Shown here: piece after piece, positions 7,873-16,700 of the stretch | Position numbering within the stretch: the first letter of the stretch is position 1 | Layout of the letters: each line of letters opens with the position of its first letter | Source of the DNA: Thermoplasmata archaeon | GTDB lineage: Archaea; Thermoplasmatota; Thermoplasmata; Thermoplasmatales; Thermoplasmataceae | Assembly: GCA_021797735.1 (NCBI GenBank) | Contig: JAJZZE010000055.1 | Coordinates: 1 to 64,000 of the forward strand | DNA length: 64,000 nucleotides | Direction: 5' to 3' | Program-made: the position numbers and the translations under genes | The notes under the pieces: generated by a model | What the model was told of the DNA's origin: nothing | Seen by the model: the letters and a program-made list of their open reading frames with translations, nothing else | Databases searched by the model: none

Positions 7873-8796
7873 CTATCTAAATAAAACAGTATAAATTAAT
7901 AATATACATGAAAATATTATCATGGTTATTATTGAGAAAAAACTATTGTAAAATGTTAGTGTTCCTGCAAATGATGCCAGGGAAAAAACTATTGTTTCCT
8001 TGTATAATGTACTGCCTGTGATAAGTCCTATTGAAACATCTTTTCTATTTCTTTTTGCAGCTATAAACATCATTACTATTTCCGGCAGGGACCCGAAGAA
8101 CCCCAGCAAAAAGAATGATGATAAAAATGAATTTATCCTGAATACGTATGCAATTACATATGCTGCATTAACCATATTATATGATGCTATTATTATTACA
8201 GCTATTGAAAATATGCCATAGTAATATGAATAGTCATTATCTGATTTTTCTATAATTTTTTCATTGCTTTCCTGCTTATTAGTTAATAATATGTAAAATA
8301 TAAAGATAAATAACGTGATAAAGCCAATGTAAAACGGAATTCTAACAATAAATAATGATAGTATATATATTATAATAGATGTAATTAATATTAAATATGA
8401 ATCAATTCTAAAATTTTTAATTCCCTTTCTGTAGAATAACGGTATCATAATAAAAAATGCAATTAATGTTATTACATTTGAACCCTGTATTGCCCCAAAA
8501 CTTATTGAACCCAGATTTTCGAATGCGGCTATAACTGACATGGATAATTCATCTATTATTGCGGCAATGCCAACAATAAACAATCCCACAGATTTTGATG
8601 ATATGGCTATACTGTTTCCAAATTTATATGAAACATCTAAAAAAATATCGCCTGCTATAAATATAGATATAACCGACACAGCAATTCCAGGTATAATTAA
8701 AACATTATATTTCTCTGTAATATTAAAAAAAAATATCAGCAAATCAAGTATAAGCAATAAAAAAAATGCAAAATATAAAAAATATTTTTTCAACAA
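7873..8796 (-). CDS. sodium/calcium exchanger-family membrane protein
   Basis: The 307-residue integral membrane protein has about ten hydrophobic segments and two alpha repeats: residues near 75-110 (IDELSMSVIAAFENLGSISFGAIQGSN) and the C-terminal half (GSLPEIVMMFIAAKRNRKDVSIGLITGS). This is the inverted repeat of the CaCA cation antiporters. The second repeat keeps the usual PE; the first has DE in its place. The exchanged ions cannot be told from sequence. It lies four bases downstream of the S-adenosylmethionine decarboxylase gene on the same strand. Confidence 0.78.
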   Translation of the reverse strand: MLKKYFLYFAFFLLLILDLLIFFFNITEKYNVLIIPGIAVSVISIFIAGDIFLDVSYKFGNSIAISSKSVGLFIVGIAAIIDELSMSVIAAFENLGSISFGAIQGSNVITLIAFFIMIPLFYRKGIKNFRIDSYLILITSIIIYILSLFIVRIPFYIGFITLFIFIFYILLTNKQESNEKIIEKSDNDYSYYYGIFSIAVIIIASYNMVNAAYVIAYVFRINSFLSSFFLLGFFGSLPEIVMMFIAAKRNRKDVSIGLITGSTLYKETIVFSLASFAGTLTFYNSFFSIITMIIFSCILLIYTVLFR

Positions 8797-8800
8797 ATTA

Positions 8801-9193
8801 TCACAGCATCAACTGTGGATTATCAATTTTCACGTCTTCTTCCACCTTTGATCCTCTTTCAACTTTTCTATAGTCTATTGATGTTGGTTGTAAAACATTC
8901 AGAATATAATTAAACGCTCTATCTGCATTACTCCGGTCTCCACATGTATATATATCAAGCGTAACAAGACCATGTTCAGGCCATGTGTGAAAAGACAAAT
9001 GTGATTCGGCTAAAAGTGCTATGCCACTCGCGCCCATGGGCCTGAACTGATAATACTGTGAAGATATCTCAGTTAGATTGCCCTCTTTAATTGCACTCTC
9101 CATAATTGGAGAAATAGTATCGGCGCTAGATATTAGCCCCGCATCTACCCCATACAGATCCGCTATTATGTGTACCCCTACTGCCACTTTCAT
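8801..9193 (-). CDS. speH: S-adenosylmethionine decarboxylase proenzyme
   Basis: The 130-residue pyruvoyl enzyme makes decarboxylated AdoMet, the aminopropyl donor for spermidine. Self-cleavage is expected before Ser64 in LAESHLSFHTWPEHG, and the later Cys in LDIYTCGD is the expected catalytic acid. Length matches the class 1B archaeal/Bacillus enzyme. An upstream GGAGG (minus strand, bases 9197-9201) supports the start. No other polyamine gene is seen nearby; the downstream neighbour is the cation exchanger. Confidence 0.95.
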   Translation of the reverse strand: MKVAVGVHIIADLYGVDAGLISSADTISPIMESAIKEGNLTEISSQYYQFRPMGASGIALLAESHLSFHTWPEHGLVTLDIYTCGDRSNADRAFNYILNVLQPTSIDYRKVERGSKVEEDVKIDNPQLML

Positions 9194-9363
9194 CGTCCTC
9201 CATAATTTTTTACACCTCTATTCACCATTATAATAACGTTATATTTAAATATTTATAAAAATTGCAAAATTTATTTTTATAAATATCACTCTATAAAAAT
9301 ATGCAGCCCTTATCCCATTTGCGAATATTGAGATTAATATATTATATATTTTATATTATTAAA

Positions 9364-10134
9364 TCATATGTGTATAAAATCAATCTCAATCTCTGGATTT
9401 TTTATCTGTATTTCCTTTATTTCGTTTAATGAAAAATGGAATAATCTATCGGACATCACTATTAGGGTTATAAAACCTCTCTTTGAGGCCTCAAAGGCAC
9501 AGCTTATCGCTGAATATTCAAAATCAATTTTTATGTTTAAACCATCGAATACATTTTTCGATAATTCTCCTGCAATTCCAAGAAAGTTATAGTATATGCC
9601 CTTAATTTTTTCCCCTAATTTTATTTTGAATTTATTTAAATTCTCTATCTTTTCAATATTATCAACTGTTAATAGGATTATTTTTGAAGGTTTTACATTT
9701 ATTATCCCCCTAACATCTGTTATTCCAGTGCATTCGTTCCTGCTCGCATTTTTTACGGATCTTCCGTATGCTTCTCCTTTACTTTCTAGTGTTGCATGTA
9801 AATAACCCTCATTCATATATAAATATAATTTATCATTTATTTTTACATCATCATCTGATATAACCTCCCATATCAGTGACGAATCTATATTTATCAGGCT
9901 TGTATGGACAAAATTTTCTATATAGTTCAGGCCATTATATAGAAAATCAAAACCTTCCTTTGTTATTTTATTATTACTGTCTATTAATTTTTTTTCCTTT
10001 AAAATTTTCATATGATAGATAACGCCCTGCAGTGTTATTCCAAGTTCCTTAGAAATTTCAGATGGTCTGTTTTTTCCATTTTTGATATTTAATAAAACCA
10101 TTAACTGTGTAATTAAAGCCTGTTCAATTTTCAT
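9364..10134 (-). CDS. winged-helix transcriptional regulator with an archaeal C-terminal domain
   Basis: Residues 1-75 form a winged helix (RPSEISKELGITLQGVIYHMKILKEKKLI) of MarR/Lrp type. The remaining 180 residues form an alpha/beta domain with conserved-looking segments NECTGITDVRGIINV and GIAGELSKNVFDGLNIKIDFEYSAI. This resembles the archaeal regulators with a DUF7839-type sensor domain, but I name that only tentatively. The effector is unknown. It is the third gene of a minus-strand group behind thiE, with a 22-base gap, so a link to thiamine metabolism is possible but unproven. Confidence 0.65.
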   Translation of the reverse strand: MKIEQALITQLMVLLNIKNGKNRPSEISKELGITLQGVIYHMKILKEKKLIDSNNKITKEGFDFLYNGLNYIENFVHTSLINIDSSLIWEVISDDDVKINDKLYLYMNEGYLHATLESKGEAYGRSVKNASRNECTGITDVRGIINVKPSKIILLTVDNIEKIENLNKFKIKLGEKIKGIYYNFLGIAGELSKNVFDGLNIKIDFEYSAISCAFEASKRGFITLIVMSDRLFHFSLNEIKEIQIKNPEIEIDFIHI

Positions 10135-10156
10135 GAATGTATATATATTATCATTA

Positions 10157-10777
10157 TTATATTTTTTTGTATTCCCTTAACTTTTCAATATATGATTTAA
10201 CCGTTTCACCCACATTTTTTGAGGAATATATGGATGATACAACTGCTATTCCTGATATATTATATTTCAATAATGTGTCTACATTGTTTAAATTTATTCC
10301 ACCTATTACAAATACTGGTATTTTTAAACTATTGATGTTATTCAAAATATTTATATCACACATTGTTGCATCCTTTTTCGTACCCGTATTAAAAAATGAC
10401 CCGAACGCAACATAGGTAGCACCCAAATTTTGGTATTCTATGGCTTTGTTTACATCACCATATGTTGATACCCCTATGATTTTATTACCATATTTTTCCT
10501 TCAGGTAATCAAATGGCACATCGCCCCTGCCCACATGGATTCCATCCGCATCTATAATATCCATTAAAACAGGGTCATCATCAATTATCAGTGGAACACT
10601 GTAATCATTAGCCAGTTTTTTAAATTTTTTACCCGCATATATTTTTACATCATAATTATTTGTTTTATCTCTGTACTGCAGTATATTAATACCATTTTTT
10701 AAGGCCTCTTCAGTCAGGGTGAATATTCTATCACCGTAATAATCCGGCGTTACCAGATACAGTCCTTTTAATTCCAT
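10157..10777 (-). CDS. thiE: thiamine-phosphate synthase
   Basis: The 206-residue TIM-barrel enzyme joins the hydroxymethylpyrimidine diphosphate and thiazole phosphate moieties. Visible family motifs are LQYRDK near residue 35, IIDDDPVLMDIIDADGIHVGRGDVP, AFGSFFNTGTKKDA and VIGGINLNNVD. Length is typical. Unlike the transporter at 15403 it has no TPP riboswitch in front; its leader is occupied by a small ORF two bases upstream. It forms a likely operon with that ORF and the winged-helix gene downstream. Confidence 0.93.
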   Translation of the reverse strand: MELKGLYLVTPDYYGDRIFTLTEEALKNGINILQYRDKTNNYDVKIYAGKKFKKLANDYSVPLIIDDDPVLMDIIDADGIHVGRGDVPFDYLKEKYGNKIIGVSTYGDVNKAIEYQNLGATYVAFGSFFNTGTKKDATMCDINILNNINSLKIPVFVIGGINLNNVDTLLKYNISGIAVVSSIYSSKNVGETVKSYIEKLREYKKI

Positions 10778-10779
10778 AA

Positions 10780-10977
10780 CTATAAATTACGGAATCTGTT
10801 ATTAATGTTTTTTAAAATTTCCAGAACCCTGCACACATAGCATTTTTTATTATGGGTTTTTTCCATTTTATATAATTTTTCTGCCTCCATGATATCGTGT
10901 ATCAGCTTTCCACTATCACCATTCAGTTCATTTTTTATATAATTATTTATATCTCCATATTTTTTCCCCATATCCAT
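10780..10977 (-). CDS. small CxxC protein upstream of thiE
   Basis: The 65-residue, mostly helical charged protein has one CYVC pair near residue 47 (KKCYVCRVL). It ends two bases before the thiE start, so it is probably translated from the same message. It is divergent from the Fe-S-type regulator at 11069. I recognise no family. A CxxC pair could bind metal or form a redox disulfide. The short length keeps the confidence moderate. Confidence 0.5.
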   Translation of the reverse strand: MDMGKKYGDINNYIKNELNGDSGKLIHDIMEAEKLYKMEKTHNKKCYVCRVLEILKNINNRFRNL

Positions 10978-11068
10978 ATTATAAACCCAAATTATATAAA
11001 TATAATAATTTATAAAGTTTATAAAGTATAAAAGATAAATATATTAATAATAAAGCGTTATAATAATT

Positions 11069-11695
11069 ATGTATCCTGTGGAAACTGAAATAATGCTGTT
11101 GTTAAAAAAGGAGTCCATGACGCTGGATGAATTATCGAAGAAGCTCTCCATATCAAAAATGGCGGTTTTAAATCATATAAATAAACTTGAAAAGGAAAAA
11201 ATAATAAAAAGGAATATAATTAAAAAGGATGTGGGAAGGCCCGTGTATAAATTCAGCTTAACTGATTTATCAAAGGATAAAATTTCAAATAGCTACGGTA
11301 AAATGCTGGATGATTTACTGGAGTATTTATATCTGACAGAGAATAGCAAAATTGTTGAAGAATTTTTAAAGACAAGGTACTCCGGAATTAAAAATAAATA
11401 CAGTAAAGACATGGCCGGCCTTGAAAATGAAAGGAGGGTAAAGGAGCTTTTCAAATTAAGGGAAAATGAGGGCTATTATCCGGAAATAAATAACATAGGC
11501 GATGGGAAATACGAACTTTTAGAATATAACTGCCCCATATTTAAACTGGCAAATAAATTCGGAAAGGCATGTTCTATGGAAACAAAATTATTTTCATCAG
11601 TTCTGGATATGAATGTTACATCAACGCACAGGCAGGTCAATGGTTATGATGTCTGCAGGTTCATAATAGGCAAAAATAAAGAATTAAAAAATTAA
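11069..11695 (+). CDS. SufR-like winged-helix regulator with a cysteine cluster
   Basis: The 208-residue protein has an N-terminal winged helix (MTLDELSKKLSISKMAVLNHINKLEKEKII, with the wing GRPVYKFSLT), a helical middle, and a C-terminal domain with cysteines in EYNCPIFKLA, GKACSMETKLF and GYDVCRFII. This matches the layout of SufR-family repressors, in which the three cysteines help hold an iron-sulfur cluster. It may therefore sense Fe-S or redox status. It is transcribed away from the small CxxC/thiE operon, and autoregulation through the shared 90-base promoter region is plausible. It overlaps the convergent phosphatase by four bases. Confidence 0.75.
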   Translation: MYPVETEIMLLLKKESMTLDELSKKLSISKMAVLNHINKLEKEKIIKRNIIKKDVGRPVYKFSLTDLSKDKISNSYGKMLDDLLEYLYLTENSKIVEEFLKTRYSGIKNKYSKDMAGLENERRVKELFKLRENEGYYPEINNIGDGKYELLEYNCPIFKLANKFGKACSMETKLFSSVLDMNVTSTHRQVNGYDVCRFIIGKNKELKN

Positions 11696-12795
11696 AATTT
11701 CAGTATCGGTATTTCCATTTCGTCCTTTAGCAGTCCGCTATGTGCACCTTTCATTTCATATTTTCTCTGGTTTAATGGATAATGGTACAGGTCATTATTT
11801 TTTGATACCCCTATTAATTCCGGTAATTTTTTCAGTATATTATCATCTAATTTTCCGAATAATTTTTTATATAAACTATCATTATTTTTTAATAGCAATA
11901 AATTATCATAATTATTATTTAAATAGTCATATAATTCATCGCTATAGTTAAAGAATATCGACCTGGCATCACCGTATGGTGGAATTGTCGTTAAATCATC
12001 TAATTTCTTATCCTTACTTAAATTTATTATGTTATTTACCTCCACATGGCCATGGTCTGCTGTTATAATAAAATCATAATCATCATGTTTTTTTATTATT
12101 CCATATAATTCTGTTAGTATATATCTTGCAGTTTCCACTGTATACTCATTATACGGCCCAAGTTTATGTGCTGTCTGGTCTATATATGGCAGATAATATG
12201 TTACAAAATCATAATTCTTTTTTAGATCATCGTCTAGCATATAAAAACTATGGAATACGTTAGAAAATGTATCTGTATAATTATTTCCATATAATAAATT
12301 TGAAAATGATGTATTACTTATAAAGGATGGAATTATATTTATCGTTTTTATTCCGGCATTATTCAACTGATTAATTTTTGAATCAAAATTGAATATTTTA
12401 TTTATAGGATATGCTTTTTCCATGGAATCCCTTATATATGAAGCCGAGGAAGTATACCCCAAAATATTTATCACTGCACCAAGCTCCTTAACATATACCA
12501 AATATCCATTTATGCCATGTTCTCCAGGATACTTATTTAAAAATATCGATGATAACACATTTGATGTTGTTGATGGGAATAGGGATGTACCTCTTATTTC
12601 ATTATCGAACTTAATGCCTGTTTTTCTGTAGATATTCCATCCGAGCCCATCCAGCAGTATAAAACATAATTTCTTATTTTTATAATTTAAATTCATAGTT
12701 TCTGATGTCACTTTTAAATTAAAATGGTTGAACATATCACTTGATAAATTTATCAATGAATTCTCATCTGGCATTACAAAATTATTTTCCATCAT
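11692..12795 (-). CDS. alkaline phosphatase-superfamily phosphodiesterase/pyrophosphatase
   Basis: The 367-residue protein belongs to the type I phosphodiesterase/nucleotide pyrophosphatase branch. Metal and nucleophile motifs appear in order: LLDGLGW near residue 50, FPSTTSNV (nucleophile Thr/Ser) near 75, YIDQTAHKLGP, ITADHGHVEV and a final GAHSG near 354. No signal peptide is seen, so it is probably cytoplasmic. It lies 31 bases downstream of cbiA on the same strand, suggesting co-transcription with the cobalamin genes. The substrate is unknown. Confidence 0.8.
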   Translation of the reverse strand: MMENNFVMPDENSLINLSSDMFNHFNLKVTSETMNLNYKNKKLCFILLDGLGWNIYRKTGIKFDNEIRGTSLFPSTTSNVLSSIFLNKYPGEHGINGYLVYVKELGAVINILGYTSSASYIRDSMEKAYPINKIFNFDSKINQLNNAGIKTINIIPSFISNTSFSNLLYGNNYTDTFSNVFHSFYMLDDDLKKNYDFVTYYLPYIDQTAHKLGPYNEYTVETARYILTELYGIIKKHDDYDFIITADHGHVEVNNIINLSKDKKLDDLTTIPPYGDARSIFFNYSDELYDYLNNNYDNLLLLKNNDSLYKKLFGKLDDNILKKLPELIGVSKNNDLYHYPLNQRKYEMKGAHSGLLKDEMEIPILKF

Positions 12796-12826
12796 TGTAT
12801 ATTAGTGGCTCCTAAATAATATTTCT

Positions 12827-14194
12827 CTAAAAATTTTTAGCTCCATTTTTGTACTCATAGCATTTCTTTACAAAATTTTCTGGTATTTTCTGGTTTGATG
12901 GAAAATACATGTGTACATAACCTGCAATTGTATTCTTATAATAGAAGCCATCGGTTTTATCATTGAATTTATATGGTTTATTATTTTCCTCGAAATATTC
13001 TATTCCTGTGTAATGAAATTCGTGTCCCCTGATTTTTTGACCCTTTTTTAATAAATAACTGTCATAATTTGATTGGATATCTCTATAGCCTATTGTTAGT
13101 TTATTCATATACACATTTGCAGGTATTACATTTACCATTGGGTATAATTTCTCACCATAATTTATATTACTGCACAGATATATATAACCACCACATTCTG
13201 CAAATACAGGCATATAATTTTCTATTTTATTTTTAATATCATTTAACATACCCCTATTCCCGGATAATTCACCAGCATATATTTCAGGAAAGCCACCACC
13301 TATGTAAATTCCGTCAACGTCAGGCAATTCTGCATCCATAATTGGGTCAAAATATATTATTTCGGCTCCATATTTTTTCAGTATTTCTATATTCTCCTCA
13401 TAGTAGAAATTAAATGCCCTGTTATACGCTATTCCTATTCTCACCTTTTTATTTCTGATACCACTGTATATTACAGGTTTACTGGTTCCAGCAGTACTGC
13501 CTGTTTTTGATATTTTTATTATTTCATTTAAATTTATGCTATTATTTATTACCCTGTTTAATTCTGAAAAATAATCACCATTCAGTTTATCCTCAACAAA
13601 CGGTATCAGTCCCAGATGCCTTGAATTTATCTTTAATTTATCATCATTTTTTATACAGCCCAGAACCTTTACGTGATTTATTTTCTCAACCGCTTCCCTA
13701 ACGAGCCTGCAGTGGTAATCAGAACCTGCCCTGTTTAATATTACGCCCTTTAAATTTATCCTTCTATCTATATTTTTAAAACCATGTATTATGGCAGTAA
13801 CACTTCTTGCCATTGCAGATATATCTATTACCAGTATTACAGGTATATTCAGCAGCAGTGAAATTTCAAACGAACTCCCCCTTATACTGTTTGCAGACTT
13901 TCCATCAAATAGTCCCATAACGCCCTCAACTATTGAAATGTCTTTTCCAGTGGAATTTTTCACAAATATTTCTCTTACAATATTTTTATTTCCCATTACC
14001 GTATCAAGATTCCTTGATTTATTGCCGGTTACATATGTGTGAAAACCCGGATCTATGTAATCAGGCCCTACCTTGAATGGCTGGACACTGTAACCAAGAT
14101 TTTTTAATGCAAGCATAATTCCCACGGTCACCGTAGTTTTGCCAGAATTACTGGAAGGTGCAGCAATCATAACACTATTTATATTCATATTCAA
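12827..14194 (-). CDS. cbiA: cobyrinate a,c-diamide synthase
   Basis: The 455-residue enzyme amidates cobyrinate at the a and c positions using glutamine and ATP. The N-terminal P-loop is APSSNSGKTT (residues 12-21), with the Mg-binding VEGVMGLFDG near residue 90. The C-terminal class I glutamine amidotransferase domain has GIYIGGGFPEIYA and the catalytic Cys in AECGGYIYLC. Length is typical. Its start overlaps the cbiG stop by 20 bases. With cbiG here and cobY at 51.7 kb, it shows that the organism makes or salvages corrinoids. Confidence 0.94.
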   Translation of the reverse strand: MNMNINSVMIAAPSSNSGKTTVTVGIMLALKNLGYSVQPFKVGPDYIDPGFHTYVTGNKSRNLDTVMGNKNIVREIFVKNSTGKDISIVEGVMGLFDGKSANSIRGSSFEISLLLNIPVILVIDISAMARSVTAIIHGFKNIDRRINLKGVILNRAGSDYHCRLVREAVEKINHVKVLGCIKNDDKLKINSRHLGLIPFVEDKLNGDYFSELNRVINNSINLNEIIKISKTGSTAGTSKPVIYSGIRNKKVRIGIAYNRAFNFYYEENIEILKKYGAEIIYFDPIMDAELPDVDGIYIGGGFPEIYAGELSGNRGMLNDIKNKIENYMPVFAECGGYIYLCSNINYGEKLYPMVNVIPANVYMNKLTIGYRDIQSNYDSYLLKKGQKIRGHEFHYTGIEYFEENNKPYKFNDKTDGFYYKNTIAGYVHMYFPSNQKIPENFVKKCYEYKNGAKNF

Positions 14195-15167
14195 ACACCG
14201 ATACTGTAATATTCTTAAATATTTCCTTTCTTATTAATTCCCTGCCATTATTTGACCCTATCCTTCCGGAAGCATTTGAAACCGAATATGCACCCGTATA
14301 TTTATATACTGTACTTGATTTATACAGTGAATTAGCATTCAGTTCATCCCTATTATAAAATATTAAACCGGCATTGAAATATTCTGACAGTTTTTTTATA
14401 TATTCATTATCTTTTTTAATATCAATTGTTGTTATTGTTTTTATTGAATCTGTATAAAAATTGTTTTTATTGAATAATTCCACAATTGCGTTTTTCATAT
14501 CATTAAAATTTGCATCCGTTGAAAAACCAATACCTATAACCAGTATTTTTGGAACCATTATTAGATATTTATTTTCATCATTTTTTTTATATGTAACAAT
14601 TATATAACCATTACAGTTTTCACTGTTATTATATTCCATATTAATGCCTGTTTCGTTTTTTATGCAGATGTTATAATTATTTATTATATCGGATGAAATT
14701 TTTGTTAAAATATTTTTATTTATTATTTTTAAACTGTATTTATGTGCAATATACTCTGGAGAAATTTTGCTGTCAACATCTGATGCTGTAGTTATTACCG
14801 GAATATTATTTAATAATGATGATACATATTCACATAATTCATTTGCACCTTTATGGCCCGAGGCAACACTTACCGTAAATTTGCCTGCATCATCTATAGC
14901 TATTATTTTAGGGTCTGTATATTTACTCTTTAAATATGGTGAAATCAATCTTATTACAGCACCCAAGGATAGAATAAATATTATGCAGTCGTATTTATTA
15001 AAAATCGTTTCAATTATATCACTAAGTTTATCGAAATATCCTGCACTGTATTTACTGTAAAATCTTCTGCTTAAATACAAATCATATTTTATTGAGTCCT
15101 TCAATCTTTCCGATATATTTATTCCATTATCTGTTATTGCTATTAGAGCAGTATTTTTACAGTTCAT
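14175..15167 (-). CDS. cbiG: cobalt-precorrin-5A hydrolase
   Basis: The 330-residue protein has the CbiG N-terminal region (FILSLGAVIRLISPYLKSKYTDPKIIAIDDAGKFTVSVASGHKGAN) and the C-terminal CobE-like domain starting at VIGIGFSTDAN. CbiG opens the lactone of cobalt-precorrin-5A in anaerobic cobalamin synthesis, which indicates the early-cobalt route. It is the first gene of a minus-strand cbiG-cbiA-phosphatase unit. The sequence is unusually rich in Asn, Ile and Lys, as is typical of this window. Confidence 0.92.
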   Translation of the reverse strand: MNCKNTALIAITDNGINISERLKDSIKYDLYLSRRFYSKYSAGYFDKLSDIIETIFNKYDCIIFILSLGAVIRLISPYLKSKYTDPKIIAIDDAGKFTVSVASGHKGANELCEYVSSLLNNIPVITTASDVDSKISPEYIAHKYSLKIINKNILTKISSDIINNYNICIKNETGINMEYNNSENCNGYIIVTYKKNDENKYLIMVPKILVIGIGFSTDANFNDMKNAIVELFNKNNFYTDSIKTITTIDIKKDNEYIKKLSEYFNAGLIFYNRDELNANSLYKSSTVYKYTGAYSVSNASGRIGSNNGRELIRKEIFKNITVSVFEYEYK

Positions 15168-15284
15168 TAATGGTATATTTATATTTATTATAAATAATGA
15201 TTTAAATTAAAATAGGTATCTTAAAAATTTATTTTTTACACCGTATTAATAAAAATATTTTTATAGCCGTTATAACTACATAAA

Positions 15285-15366
15285 ATACCGGGGAGCTTAA
15301 AAAGCTGAGAGGATAGGGATCGACCCGTGGAACCTGATCCGGGCAATACCGGCGGAGGAAGATGGT
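15285..15366 (+). promoter_or_regulatory. TPP riboswitch (THI element)
   Basis: The conserved THI-box core is intact: CGGGGAGC at 15289-15296, GCTGAGA at 15304-15310, GACCCGTGGAACCTGATC at 15322-15339, and GGGCAATACCGGCGGAGGAAG to 15361. These are the P2/J3-2, P3 and P4/P5 signatures of the thiamine pyrophosphate aptamer. Flanking P1 pairing is weak by eye (ACC with GGT). It ends about 36 bases before the start codon of an MFS transporter, whose Shine-Dalgarno AGGTG (15392-15396) lies just downstream. TPP may therefore control translation initiation. The mechanism is inferred. Confidence 0.92.
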
Positions 15367-15402
15367 CATGAAGGAAAATACAGTATTTAACAGGTGTATA
15401 AA

Positions 15403-16629
15403 ATGTTAAGCAAGAAGCAGAAATTTATGCTGCTTTCCAGCTCTTCTGGCTTAACATTCTGGGGTATGATAGCTACACTGGGTCCCCTGGCAGCAGCCGG
15501 TGCCCTAATAGGAGTTTTACCGAAAACGCTAAAGGTAATAATTCTTTTAATAGGTCCCATATTCGTTCCGTTTGGGAATGTAACAATGGGGTTTTTATCA
15601 GATAAAATTGGCAGGAAGAAAATATTTATAATCACAATGATAATTTACAGTGTAGGAATATTAATAATTTCATTAAGTTATGTTTTTGTTACACTGTTAA
15701 TTGGGCTTCTACTGGCGGAATTTGGTGTTGGTGGTGAGGAGATACCAACATTGTCCCTGGTCTCAGAGGACTCACCTATATCACAGAGGGCAAAGTGGTT
15801 AACGATAATATCGGACTTTGATAATATCGGCAGTGCATTAATAGCCGGGTTATTTATTATAACCGCAGATGTATTCTATGACAGGGTAATATTACTGGTA
15901 TCCGCTGCAGTACTTATAATAATAATGATAATTTCAAGGTTACTGCTGCCAGAATCATACAGATGGTTAAAGGTAAATGGTAAACAGTCAGAGGCCGAAA
16001 AGGAAGAATCTGGACTGTATATTGATGGCAATGGAATAGATGCTAATAAACCACCATATAAATTAAGCCTGCCGGTATTAATGATAATGGGCATATCACA
16101 GTATACAACATTTGGTTTAATGGCGTATATCATTGGCCCATACGAATTCCCCGGAGTTTCCACAGATAATATGATTATATTTGTAGCGTTACTTGGAGCT
16201 TCAGTAGCAGGGTTTATAGCAGCACCCCTGATAACAAGAGGTAGAAAAAAATATACATTATATTCGTATTTCTTCGGTTTTGTATCAACAGTTTTAATAT
16301 TCCTGCTTGTTCCATATTTAAAAAACGTTTTAATATTTTATCCACTACTATTTGTGAATATGATGTTGAGTGAATTTGCATGGGCATCGAGGACAACTTT
16401 AGAACCGGAGCTGGCACCAACAAGGAGGCGTGGAGCATTTATAGGAACTGTAAGGCTTGCCCCTATGATATCATACACATTACTGGTTTTATATACAAGC
16501 ACACTGAATTTATATGATTTTGTTTTACTGAATGTAGTTTTATGGCTAATTGGATTTATTGGAGCAGTGATATGGAATCATTATGGCATAGAGACAAAAA
16601 ATGTAAATATAGATTACCAGGAAGTTTAA
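15403..16629 (+). CDS. MFS transporter, predicted thiamine transporter under a TPP riboswitch
   Basis: The 408-residue protein has twelve predicted membrane segments and the MFS loop motif GFLSDKIGRKK between helices 2 and 3, with PESYRWL after helix 6. ATG 15403 is preferred over the GTG at 15394 because AGGTG then lies at Shine-Dalgarno distance. TPP control strongly suggests transport of thiamine or a precursor. Comparable riboswitch-controlled MFS carriers have been proposed as thiamine transporters in Thermoplasma. Substrate and direction are not shown by the sequence. Confidence 0.82.
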   Translation: MLSKKQKFMLLSSSSGLTFWGMIATLGPLAAAGALIGVLPKTLKVIILLIGPIFVPFGNVTMGFLSDKIGRKKIFIITMIIYSVGILIISLSYVFVTLLIGLLLAEFGVGGEEIPTLSLVSEDSPISQRAKWLTIISDFDNIGSALIAGLFIITADVFYDRVILLVSAAVLIIIMIISRLLLPESYRWLKVNGKQSEAEKEESGLYIDGNGIDANKPPYKLSLPVLMIMGISQYTTFGLMAYIIGPYEFPGVSTDNMIIFVALLGASVAGFIAAPLITRGRKKYTLYSYFFGFVSTVLIFLLVPYLKNVLIFYPLLFVNMMLSEFAWASRTTLEPELAPTRRRGAFIGTVRLAPMISYTLLVLYTSTLNLYDFVLLNVVLWLIGFIGAVIWNHYGIETKNVNIDYQEV

Positions 16630-16700
16630 ATTTTTTATTTATAATAATTATTAAACAATAAGATTAATATACGTTTTTAACTATTAGATAAAGAATATCA

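Noticed and set aside
9368-9805. Plus-strand ORFs across the winged-helix gene
   Set aside because: Frame shadows of the minus-strand gene.
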